From NCBI GenBank assembly GCA_037954325.1, contig JBBMNZ010000029.1:11753001-11817000 (forward strand): a stretch of 64,000 nucleotides of DNA. Direction: 5' to 3'. Every line of letters starts with the position of its first letter. Within the stretch, counting starts at the first letter, position 1. The position numbers were made by a program, and so were the translations under genes. Source of the stretch: Fistularia commersonii (taxonomy: Eukaryota; Chordata; Actinopteri; Syngnathiformes; Fistulariidae). Under the pieces are notes generated by a model. The model worked only from the letters and a program-made list of their open reading frames with translations, had not been told where the DNA came from and made no database searches. Shown in pieces: positions 31,284-41,653 of this stretch.

Positions 31284-32640
31284 CTACCCTGCTGCTTGTA
31301 CACATGGTGGGAGAGCCCTAGCTACACTGTCCGACTGTTTTGAGTAGTAAGCTACTGGTCTAAACCTATCCCCACATTTCTGTAAGAGTACTGATGTCAT
31401 GTGTGACTGTTTACAGTCCACAGTTTGGATTAATGCCTTATTGTAGTTTGGATGCGCCAGGAGGGATGCACTACAAAGTTGCTGTTTGATTTCCACAAAT
31501 GCTTCATCTGCTTCTGGTGTCCAGGTAAGAACATCGTTCATATCCGATGGGTTTTCATATACCACTTTCAAAAGCGGTGCAGTCATGATTGCAAATTCTG
31601 CGACGAATGCTCTACAATAGTTACATAAACCAAGGAAAGACAGCATTTCTGTCTTTGTTCTTGGTTTAGGAGCTTTCTTCACAGCATTTTTTCTTGCTTC
31701 AGTTATTTGCTTTCCTTTTTGGGGAATGCTGTGACCCCAAATAAGTTACTTCTTCCTGCACCAATTGTAATTTCTCCCTTTTTTACTTTTAGACCATGTT
31801 TATGTAGGTCCAGGAGTAATTGAACTGAATCACTCCTTCATGCATCCTCTGTGTCTGCTGCTATAAATAGATCATCTACATAGCTTAGCACTTGGCTACA
31901 ATGTTAAGGCCTGAAATCAGCAATAACTTTTTGGATCTCTGCTGCAAAGATTGCTGGACATACCCCTGTGGCATTGGGTGTATGTATATCTTTTTCCATC
32001 AAATGTGAAAGCAAACCAGATTTGGCTGTCTGGATATACTGGTATGGTAAAGAATGCATTGCTTAATCGATTACAGTGAAGTAAGCTCCAGATGGTGTCA
32101 GGTTATTCAACATCGTGTGTGGATCAGGCACAACAGGTGCTCTAGCAACCACCGCTGAGTTCACTGATTTGAGGTTTTGTATCATTCTCCAGTGTTTACC
32201 ATCAGCCTTTTTCACTGGGAAAATTGGTGTATTCTTAAGAGAATCAGAACATAGTCTTAAAAAACCTGCATCTGATAATTCTTTGATTACTGATTTTATT
32301 CCTTTGATAGCATCTGGTTTCAGGGGTTATTGTCTCACATTTGGCCTAAAGTCTGTTTTTGGAACGATCACTACTGGCTTTGCTGTTTTCAAATTTCCCA
32401 CATCTGTAGGACCATTAGTCCGTAGGTCTATCGGCAGTTTGTTGAGAAGTTCCTTTGTTACATCATCAATTAGGAAAATATTTTCTTTAATGTTTTGTAA
32501 TTTCTTTCCTGAGAAATGTTTGGTCGCATAGAGTGTGCACTTCCAGTTTAATTGGACTCTGTACATTCCCATTGAGTCACTTACGTGTTTTTGACATTTT
32601 GAGCCTAGCACTGTGCCAGTCTGTTACTTTCTCTGCTTGT
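31284..32640 (-). pseudogene. ERV-C reverse transcriptase and connection
   Basis: The N-terminal part (32327-32611) has KELLNKLPIDLRTNGPTDVG and KPVVIVPKTDFRPNV. FLRLCSDSLKNTPIFPVKKA and ADGKHWRMIQNLKSVN are the fingers; SGAYFTVID is the first catalytic motif, broken one codon later by a one-base deletion near 32067. QVLSYVDDLFIAADTEDA keeps YVDD (about 31860-31885), followed by a stop. The connection (31284-31682) reads TEMLSFLGLCNYCRAFVAEF, VLTWTPEADEAFVEIKQQL and FRPVAYYSKQSDSVARALPP. All parts are present, in order, but the frame is broken at least five times. Confidence 0.85.
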
Positions 32641-32944
32641 TTGGCTTTTGTTGCAAAATATTTCCACTGCGTTTCCATGACTTTAGTCAATGACATATGT
32701 GGTGACCCATTTGACACAGTGAACAGTTTCAGCTCTTCTTTTGGTAATCTTACGTGACAGAACATATTTCCTTGTCTGTGAGAGACAAGATGCGTCAATG
32801 TAACTTTTAGTGTACTTTTCTCAAAAAACTGTCTCTCATACTCGTCATCATCATTGTCGATTGCCATGGTTACATGCAGTCGATCGGGTGTTTCTGGACC
32901 CCATGAGAATCTTTTCACTTGTTGCACCACATTTTTTAGTGCAT

Positions 32945-33400
32945 CTATTGTTTCCTGCTCCTCAGCGCTAATGAACGATAGCTATGAAGATCTTCTCTAT
33001 TGATCACCATTTGTTCAAATTTTCCTTGGAGCCATGAAACCCATGCTGTCATGCCTCCTTTTACTGGAACCACTGAGATTCCTAACTTTGCCATTGCGTT
33101 TCTTCCAAGAAGTGGGACAGGACACCTTGGATCAATGATTATCTGTACTTGGCATGATCGGGTTGTATTTGGATGTGTTATAGGAATCTTTTCAGTAAGT
33201 GTTTGCGTGTTGGCGTGTCCATGGGCACTTTGGACTTTTATTTTTGTGTTTGAATATTTTATTTTCGGAGGCGCTCTGATCAAAACTGTTTTGCATGCTC
33301 CTGTATCACACAGGAATTCTGTTAAGACTCCATTAACTTCCAAATTCATGTGGGGTTTTACTGTCAAATTATTCAGTAGTTCCCATGCACTTGCTATATT
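32945..33400 (-). pseudogene. ERV-C protease
   Basis: Frame 32945-33367 (140 codons) opens with KPHMNLEVNGVLTEFLCDTG; CDTGACKTVL holds the Asp-Thr-Gly active site with Ala after it, as in retroviral aspartic proteases. RCPVPLLGRNAMAKLGISVV is the conserved C-terminal helix-turn, the 'G-R' motif included. It joins gag in another frame upstream. The protease frame is one of the longer open stretches of ERV-C. Confidence 0.85.
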
Positions 33401-33479
33401 TACACTTTCTAGTTCTTCTTCTTCTTCATCATTCTCATCTGAATGAGGTGGGGTGCGTGCACTTGGTGAGGGTGCACGC

Positions 33480-34934
33480 TCCTCACTTCACCTATCTTCC
33501 CTGTCATTTCCTCCTTGTCTCTTTTGCCCACACTGTTGTGACCAATGGCCTGTTTTACCACAATGCCAACATGTGTCATCTTTCTGTCCATTCTGTCTTT
33601 TCTCATTTCCACTCTGATATCTAAATCTTCCTCTACTCCCTCTCTGGGGTCTTCGTCCTCTACGACCTCCCCGAAGCATTACCAATCCTTCGTCATCATC
33701 ATCTTCCGTTACATAAACTGACGTTTCTTTGGCTGTTTGTAATTTCTCCGCATGCCTCGCATATGCCATGACACTGTCTACTGTCGCTGTTTCCCAATCA
33801 ATCAGACATTTCTTTACCCGTGCACGTATTTTCGGATCAAATCCCCTCATCAGACCAAGTTTCAGAAGAAGCTGGTGAGGAGAATTATCCTGCTCATTGA
33901 ATTCTAATCCACTATGGTTTCTAAATTTCCCTTCATAGCTGAATTGAAACTGTGTAACAGTTTCTCTCATTTCTTGTTTGCATGCAGGCTAACTGGGCAT
34001 GCGCTGCAGTGGCTACATGCAGTGGTCTTGGTCTGTTTAATACTGCTTGTACAGCAGCCAGATAGTCTCCATCCATAGGACCATCTGTTGGATGTTGAAA
34101 AATCCTTTGCTGGAAATTTCTTCCTGTATAATCACCTCCACATCTTGCCCATTTTAATTGAAAGACATGGTTGAAAATTTGTTCTAGCTTCAATCTATTC
34201 AATCTATATGACTCAGCCAGCCGGAAAACTGCATCTTGGAATGTCTCCCAGCCATCCTCTGGTTTAGGCAGAGCTGCTGCAGCTTCTTTTGCCTTTTTAT
34301 GTGACCATGGTCAGTACAAATACATGTGGGGGGTTTCCGGATCGTGTGGATTCGGAACTTGCATCACAGGATAAATTTTGGCCTAATCTACATCATAGCT
34401 TTTGTTAAGGTTCTTTCTCCGTGTGTTGTATGGATGTGTTGGTTCTACTTTTACTTGTTCTTGTTCATCTTTGTTACCTCATATGACGGCAGCTTTTTAA
34501 CATCCGGGTATAATGGCTCTGGAACCCTCCCATTCCCCCGTGTGGCATCTCCTGTGGTGGGGGTTGCTGCAGCACAACTTTGACGACTGTTTCATTATCT
34601 TCCTTCTGATCATAGTTTCTTTAATCTGATCTTTAATTTTGTCTTTTTTCTTTTTTTGTATTCTTTGCGTTCGTATAGGGACTTGTTCTATCCATTTTTC
34701 AACTTTTCTTACTTTGTCAAACTTTTGTCACTCTTTTTCTTGTTTTTGCATTTTTCATGTTCATCCATAAGTTTTTCTCGTATTATTTTTAATGAAGCTA
34801 ATCTTAATTTTCCATCCCAGTTGTATTTCTTTTCCATTTGCTTACATATTCTACATTATCTGGATCCAATTTGTGCATGAACTTCACATCCCCTTCCAGG
34901 TCTTTTTCATTTTTACTACCATAAGAGTTTACCA
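33480..34934 (-). pseudogene. ERV-C gag
   Basis: The start at 34934 reads MVNSYGSKNEKDLEGDVKF, then KLDPDNVEYVSKWKRNT, a matrix-like segment. Capsid pieces follow: frame 33933-34202 (LEQIFNHVFQLKWARCGGDY) and frame 33488-33970 (LLLKLGLMRGFDPKIRARVK). NC is a single CCHC knuckle, DTCWHCGKTGHWSQQCGQK (CX2CX4HX4C), preceded by a basic RGGRRGRRPQRGSRGRFRY box. Several frameshifts lie between matrix and capsid. The capsid-NC frame (160 codons) is open. Confidence 0.85.
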
Positions 34935-35430
34935 TTTTCCACTACAGGTTGTTGTGGTTCACGATCAGTCACAATGTTCACAGAGATCATCGACTGTGCC
35001 AAGCTTCTACAGAACCTAGTATTCTGCGGACACAGCTGTCACTGCAAACCAACTTTCTCAATTTTAACCATAACCAAAAAATTACACTTACTTCAGAGAC
35101 CGACTCTTGTCAGTATAAAAATCTCTTTGAAGTAACAACACACACACACACACACAAACCCCAGTACACTCTGCTGTACTTTCTTTTCTGAGGGCTAAAC
35201 GTATAATCCTCTCTCTACTTTCTTTCAACGGAAAAAGTATAAACCACATCTACTTGGACAAAAGTATAAACCATACTCTGTCTGTTAATTTGGTGTTTCC
35301 TCCTCGGACTCCTCGGATCCCGTGAATCCAGCGATGGCAGGTGTGAGGAGGAAATTCTATCCACCGGCCAGGTAGAGAATTCACTCTCCGCGTCTTTCCC
35401 TCAGATCACTAGATCTGGCTGTCGACAGGC

Positions 35431-35536
35431 TTCCTGTTCAAAGATGGCTGTGCTCAAAGAAAGAAAACATGTCTGGTTGTCATCTTGTGAGTAATTGAAA
35501 TAACATAGTTATAAATATAGTGAGAAAACTCTAATA
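35431..35536 (-). repeat. ERV-C 5' LTR remnant
   Basis: 106 bp matching the start of the 3' LTR with about five differences by eye. The rest of the LTR (R, U5) and the primer-binding site are deleted; sequence from 35430 downward is leader. Confidence 0.75.
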
Positions 35537-35541
35537 AACCC
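35537..35541 (+). repeat. ERV-C target-site duplication (right)
   Basis: AACCC after the LTR end AAACTCTAATA; matches 28703-28707. The LINE continues as AACCCGGTAGATGAAAGGG. Confidence 0.8.
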
Positions 35542-37720
35542 GGTAGATGAAAGGGTAGCCTCCCTCCGCCTTCAGGTGGGGGGATGGGTTCCGACTGTTT
35601 GTGGATATGCACCTAACAGCATTGCAGTTTACCTGCACTTCTTGGGGTCCCTAGGGGGGCTGCTAGAGAGCGATCCTACCGGGGACTCCCTTGTCCTACT
35701 GGGAGACTTCAATACTCAAGTGGGCAACAACAGTGCGACTTGGAAGGGTGTGACTGGGAGGAACAGCACCTGATCTGAACCTGAGCGGTGTTTTGTTTGT
35801 CCATAACAAACACCATGTTCAGGCATAAAGGTGTCCATATGTACACTTGGCACCAATGCGCCTAAGGCCACAGTTCTTTGATCAACCTCGTGGTCGGGTC
35901 GTTAGACTTGCGGCTGCAGTTTCAACTCCCACCTCTGGCAGAGCTAGAACCACTTCCCATGGGAGGCGGGGGACATTGAGACAATTGGCCATGTTCTGTG
36001 CTTCCATTGTCGAAGGGGCAGACCGGGGCTGCAGCCGTAAGACAGTTGGTGCCTGTTGGGGCGGCAAACCTCAAACCCACTCATGGACCCCAGCAGTGAG
36101 GAATACCGTCAAACTGAAGGAGTCGTCCTATCGGGCCTTTCTGGCAGCCGACAGGTACCGGCAGGCCAGATGGCATGCGGCTTTGGTGGTCGCTGAGTCA
36201 ATAACTCATGGGAGGTGGATGCCTGCTCCCACCATGCCTCATCGGAGGCAAGGGAGGAGTTCGGGGAGACCGTGGGGAACAACCTCCGGCGGGCAACGAG
36301 GAGATTCTGGTCCACCATCCGGCGGCTCAGGAGGGGGAAGCAGTGCTCTGTGAACACTTTGTACATTGAAAGTGGGGCGCTGTCGACCTCACCTCAAGGT
36401 GCTCTAGATCAGTGATAGGAATACTTCCGAGACCTTCTCAATCCCGTCAAAACACCTTCCAATGAGTAAGCAAAGCCAAGGGACTCTGCAGTGGACACAT
36501 CTATTTTTGCTACTGCTGAGGCAGTCAAAAAGCTCTTCAGTAGCAGGGCCCCAGGGGTGGATGAGGTCCACCCTGGGTTCCTCAACGCTCTGAGTGCTGT
36601 CCTGGCTGTCCAGGACAGGCTGTCTTGGCTGACGCACCTCTGCAGCATTGTGTGGACGTTGGGGACAGTGCCGCTGGACTAGCAGACCGGGGTGGTGAAC
36701 CCCCTTTTTAAAAAGGGGGATCGGAGGTTGTGCGCCAGCCACAGCGGGATCACACTCCTCAGCTTCCCTGGCAAGGTCTATCTAGTAGTGCTAGAGAGGA
36801 GGATACGCCGGGTCATTGAATCTCAGATCCAGGAGGAGCAGTCTACATGTCTACCAGTTTACATGTGTTTTGTAGACCTGGAGAAGGCCTTCAACTGTGT
36901 CCCAAGGCTAATTCTGTGGGGGGTGCTCTGGGAGTATGGGGTACCAGACCCCATTAATCGAGTCTCTGCTTTTTGCAGATGATATGGTTCTGTTGGCTTC
37001 ATCAGGCATGATCTCCAGCTCTCACTGGTGCCGTTCACAGCCGAATCTGATGCGGCCGGGATGAGGATGAGCACATCCAAAATCGAGACCATGGTGCTCA
37101 ACCGGAAACAGGTGGAGTGCCAACTCTGGGTCAGGGAAGAGGTCCTGCCCCAAGGGGAGAAGTTCAAGTATCTCAGGGTCTGGTTCACAAGTGAGGTAAG
37201 GACGGAGAAGGAGATGAACATACGCATTGGTGCGGCATCTGCCAGAAGGCAAAGCTCTCAATTTACCGGTCGATCTACATTCCCAGGCTCACCTATGGTC
37301 ATGAGCTATGGGTGGTGCCCGAAAGAATGAGATCGCAGATACAAGCGGACGAAATAAGTTTTCTCCGAAGGTTGGCCGGACTCTCCCGTAGAAATAGGGT
37401 GAGAAGTATGGTCATCCGGGGGGAGCTCGGAGTATAGCCACTGCTCCTCCGTATAGAGAGGTTTCAGATGAGGTGGCTCGGGCATCTGTTCAGGATGTCT
37501 CCTGGACACCTCCCGGGGGAGGTATTCTGGGCTTGTCCATCTGGAAGGAGGCCACAGGGAAAAACCCTGAGAATATGTCTCTAGGCTGACCTGGGCATTC
37601 CTTGAGGTCCCCAAAGAAGCGCTGTACCATGTGGGCGGAAAGAGGGAGGTCTGGGCCTCACTGATCTGGCTGCTGCCCCCTCGATCCGACTCCAGAGAAG
37701 CAGGGGAAGATGCATGAATG
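35537..37720 (+). mobile_element. APE-type LINE with GATG tail (copy G2), 3' part
   Basis: Resumes exactly where the 5' part stopped. Endonuclease frame 35576-35773: VCGYAPNSIAVYLHFLGSLG, LVLLGDFNTQVGNNSATW (Asp and Asn of the GDFN motif). Reverse transcriptase: IFATAEAVKKLFSSRAPGVD, HSGITLLSFPGKVYLVVLER, VYMCFVDLEKAFNCVPRLIL (first catalytic Asp), then a jump to SLLFADDMVLLASSG-like text near 36965-37000 with the FADD box readable across a frameshift. KISTSKIETMVLNRKQVECQ, FLRRLAGLSRRNRV and WDRLGIP-type tail end it. It ends in GATGCATGAATG near 37720. Stops and frameshifts make it inactive. Confidence 0.85.
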
Positions 37721-40110
37721 TAAACCAATAAGGAAGTCAGACAAGAGCACAGCAAGGATATATCTGGAAATAGCAAGCTAACATACACATTGATACTGGA
37801 AAGTAGTTCAAGTATGTTACAAACAAATTTTAACAATCACATTCATGAAAAACAAACGACCTACATTGGACGGTGATCACACCTGGATGTCCTACCATAT
37901 TAAGAAATGATATCGATACACTTAACAAAAACACCAGCAACAACCACATCAACATCAAAAACAAGAACACAACAACAACCACAATAATAACAATTATGTT
38001 ATTATATATACCATCAATATCATCATAAATAGCAGAAATGTAAGACATGGATGAGGGTCAATCTGAACACCAATGAGCCAATGAGAAAAATAAATAAATG
38101 ATAATAGACAAAGGGGCGGAGGTAAATATTGAGTGGGTCAATAAAATTATCTTTAGTTTAGTTGTAATGACAAGGAGGGAATACTTCTAGCATCTTGCTT
38201 TTCCATAATTATAAGACAGCAACAAGGCAGTGAGAGTGTGTGTGTGTGTCTTTGTGTTTGTATAAGTCTGTGTGTATAAGCCTTGCAATCTTACAACATT
38301 TGCATTTTGATTGTGCAGAGCCATTTGTTGTGAAGATCACATCAAAGCTTGTCTGAAAGGCAATAGATTTAGTTTTAAATTAACTATTCATTAATTTAAC
38401 CCTTAAAAAACTGGGCGCAGGGTCCACTGGAAACCGGGTCCATATTGACAGAAACTGAACGGTGTCAGACGCTAGTAATGACACTTTTGTTTGTGCCATC
38501 ATTTTACAAAAAAGAACAAAAAGAAAAAATAGACCCCCACAGTATGCTGAAGTAAATTGTAATATTTCATGCATAGAATGTTAGTTTGGATCAAACAATA
38601 ACATTACCCATTTTAACCAAACAAGGTTAATATAACTGTCTCAGACATGCATGGATGCTGTGTATTTGTGTATCAGTGTCACTTGAAAGTGACACTGCAT
38701 CAGGAAGATATTTATTTACATTGAAAATGGGCTTTTGTGGGAAGACGTCTATATTGTCACATTTCAGTTAGCGACCTAAAATTGAATGCTTGAAAAACCC
38801 CTCAATAACTTATGAACAGGCTCTCGATGTCTACGCAATATCTGACCGCTTGATTACAAGAATGGAGGCACAAAGAGCACTTGGAATCAAGAATGGGTTT
38901 TTAAAACACTCCCTCTTCCTCGGGTCTCTGCATGGCACGAATTGAAGGATTTTGGATCTTTTCAGAACTAGTGGAGTTGCTTTTAATGGTATTCCTATCA
39001 GGGAAAATCTCAGCTCACCTCCACTGAAAAAACCCTCACTGGGCTGCAGACAATGGTATTGGAGGAACTGAAATACGATGGTGAGAAGAAAGGCTTCTGT
39101 TGTTTCCACATTCTCTATTGTATCAGCTATTGCATTAAAATAACTGCTGTTTTTTATGAATTCTGCCTCAATGGAGCTTAACTGCTTCTTTCACTGCCCT
39201 ACTCAGCTATCCCCCCCAACACCTTTGTCGAGGCTTCATACAACTGGCTAAAAATGTTAAACACTACTGCTGCTGCTCTCTATTTTTACAGCACCACAAT
39301 CAGAGTTCACAACTCTATTTTCCATAACTTCAAAATATGTATTTAATTATAAATAATAAATGCTGGCTACATCTGCACAAGAATGTCAAGCGATATTCTT
39401 TCCTTTAGGGAAAATATGTCCTTATGGTTCAACCTTTTGTCACAAGGTAGAGAGGGTTGCATCACATGCTCTCACAAGAGGGCACTGTTTTGACACTGGT
39501 CACCATGCAATAGATACAAACTAAACCACATCTGCTGGGCTCTCAAATTCTATTCCCCCTGGTATTGGAGAGGATTTTTAATCTTAAGGATAACGGGAAA
39601 AATCCATTTAACTTTCTATTTAATTTAGATGACTCTGACATTGGAGGGCCAAAGAACAAACGAGCCTTAATGTGACTTTGGATGAGGAGCGTGCCAACAC
39701 AGCACGCTTTTGATGTGTTGGCACAAGACAAACATTCTGATTCAACACGAGTAGCTCTCTTCATGCAGCTGTTGGCATTTCCTGAGATGTAAGCGTGTAA
39801 TTTTTCAAAAGGAGAAAAAATTCAGGGATCCTATGGAGAATATAGGGACCCAGAGAACGAAAGGAGGAAAAAAGTGCCAACCAATTCTTGAGTGTCTCTC
39901 CTGAGAAAATCATCTTTGGAACTAAGAGTCCTTTGATGAAACCATTTTCAGAGTGATAAAAGTAATCTCAGTAATGTAATAAAAAAAAGGATAGAAAATA
40001 GATAAACATAAACAACCACTCATCTGCTTCTGTCCCTTTGCTCCCTTTTGTCAAAAAATAGTCTGAGTGGAGATCAAGGAGATTATGTCAAATAACATTG
40101 GAAAGCTACA
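37721..40110. other. Unassigned stretch with palindrome
   Basis: No gene. Contains a 24-bp palindrome at 38674-38697, and TTAACCCTTAAAAAACTGGG at 38397-38416 that resembles a piggyBac-like end but has no partner I can find. Frame 37830-38048 is low complexity (Ile/Val-rich). Confidence 0.35.
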
Positions 40111-40112
40111 TA

Positions 40113-41651
40113 GAGTGGGGAGAACAACTATTTGATACACTGCTGATTTTTCAGTTTTTCCAACTTGAAAAGCATTTAGAGCGCTGTCATTTTTATCATA
40201 GGTACTCATCAACTGTGAGTGATGGCGTCTAAAACAAAAATCCAGAAAAACACATTGTATTATTTTTAAGTAATTAATGTGCTTCTTATTGCATGACATA
40301 AGTATTTGATACATCAGAAAAACAGAACTTAATATTGGGTACAGAAACCTTTGTTGGCAATTTCAGAGATCAGATGTTTCCTGCAGTTCTCGACCAGGTT
40401 TGCACATACTGCATCAGGAATTTAGGCCCACTCCATCGTACAGATCTTCAGGTTTCGGGGCAGTGGCTAGGCAAAAGCAACTTTCAGCTTCCCCCAAAGA
40501 ATTTCTAGGGGTTCAGGTCCAGAGACTGGCTGGCCACTCCAGGACCTTGAGATGCTTCTTACGGAGCCACTCCTTAGTTACCCTGGCTTTGTGTTTGGGA
40601 TCGTTGTCATGCTGAAAGAACCAGCCATGACCCATCTTCAAGGCTCTTACTGAGGGAAGGAGGTTGTTGACAAGATCTTGCAATACACAGCCCCATCAAT
40701 CCTCCCCTAAATACTGTTGTCCCGTCCCCTTTGCAGAAAAGCATCCCCAAGGAATGATGTTTCCAACTCCATGCTTATCGCTTGGGATGGTGTTCTTGGG
40801 GTTGGACTCACTCTTCTTCCTCCAAACATGGCGATTGGAGTTTAGACCAAACAGCTCTATTTTTGTCACATTAGACCACATGAAACTTCTTCCATCTCTT
40901 CTCCAGATCATTCAGATGGTCATTGGCAAACTTAAGATGGGCCTGGACATGTGCTGGCCTGAGCAGGGGGACCTTGCTTGTGCTGCAGGATTTAATCCAT
41001 GGCGGCATAGTGTGTTGAGATGTGGTCCCAGCTCTCTTTGGGTTATTGACCAGGTCCAGTCGTATAGTTCTGGGCTGATCCTTCACCTTCACCATGATCA
41101 TTGATGCCCTGTGAGGTGAGATCTTGCATGGAGCCCAAGACTGAGGGTGACTGAACATGATCTTGAACTTCTTCCATTTTCTAATCATTGTGGCAACAGT
41201 TGTGGCCTTCTCACCAAGCTGCTTGCCTATTGTCTTACAGCCCATCCCACAATTTCATCCCTGATGTCCTTCCACAGCTCTCTGGTCTTGGCCATTGTGG
41301 AGAGGTTGGAGTTTCTTTGATTTTGTGGACACGTGTCTTTTAAACAGGTAAGAAGTTCAAACTGGTGCAGTTTATACAGGTAATGAGTGGAAAATAGCAG
41401 GGTGTCTAAAAGAACAACTAATTTGTCTGTGAGAGCGCACATTCTTACTTGCTGGTAGGTGATCAAATACTTATGCAATAAAATGCAAATTAAGGACTTA
41501 AAAATCATACAATGTGCTTTTCTGGATTTTGTTTAGATTCCGTCACTCACTGTTGAAGAGTACCTTTGATAAAAATGATAGACCTCTACATGCTTTGCAA
41601 GTGGCAAAAGCTGAAAAACAGCATTGTATCAAAGACTTGTTCTCCCCACTG
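40113..41651 (-). mobile_element. Tc1-like transposon with TA duplications
   Basis: About 1.54 kb flanked by TA (40111-40112 and 41652-41653). Ends: left GAGTGGGGAGAACAACTATT and the inverted right end ACTTGTTCTCCCCACTG, with internal TTTGATACACTGCTG blocks. Longer inner repeats (TCATTTTTATCATAGGTAC) appear at both ends. This is the standard layout of fish Tc1 elements of this terminus. Coding strand is minus. Confidence 0.9.
40440..41300 (-). pseudogene. Tc1-like transposase
   Basis: Reading the minus strand in several frames: TMAKTRELWKDIRDEIVGW opens the DNA-binding region, GEKATTVATMIRKWKKFK is the second helix-turn-helix. MWSNVTKIELFGLNS carries the first catalytic position, where the usual Asp is Asn. 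HDNDPKHKA-like text near 40600 keeps the second Asp, and SLDLNP with EILWG-like residues near 40520 the Glu. NWLFFQHDNDPK-type reading needs frameshifts. At least three frameshifts and several stops break a gene of usual length about 340 codons. Inactive. Confidence 0.85.
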
Positions 41652-41653
41652 TA

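Larger units (their letters stand above)
28708..35536 (-). mobile_element. ERV-C: class I provirus, gag-pro-pol-env (minus)
   Basis: About 6.8 kb on the minus strand: truncated 5' LTR (35431-35536), leader, gag, protease, reverse transcriptase, RNase H, integrase, env C-terminal part, polypurine tract, intact 3' LTR. It sits inside LINE copy G2 with a 5-bp duplication. All genes carry stops or frameshifts, yet most catalytic motifs remain. Integrase and env are joined by a deletion that removes the whole SU. Differs from ERV-A and ERV-B in LTR and protein sequence. Gamma/epsilon-like by gene order and RT style. Confidence 0.9.

Noticed and set aside
33000..35190. Long plus-strand frames across ERV-C gag-pro
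   Set aside because: They are antisense shadows of the minus-strand gag and protease frames, which carry the recognisable motifs.
38397..38416. piggyBac-like left end (TTAACCCTT...)
   Set aside because: No inverted partner ending in AAGGGTTAA and no transposase motif found within several kb.
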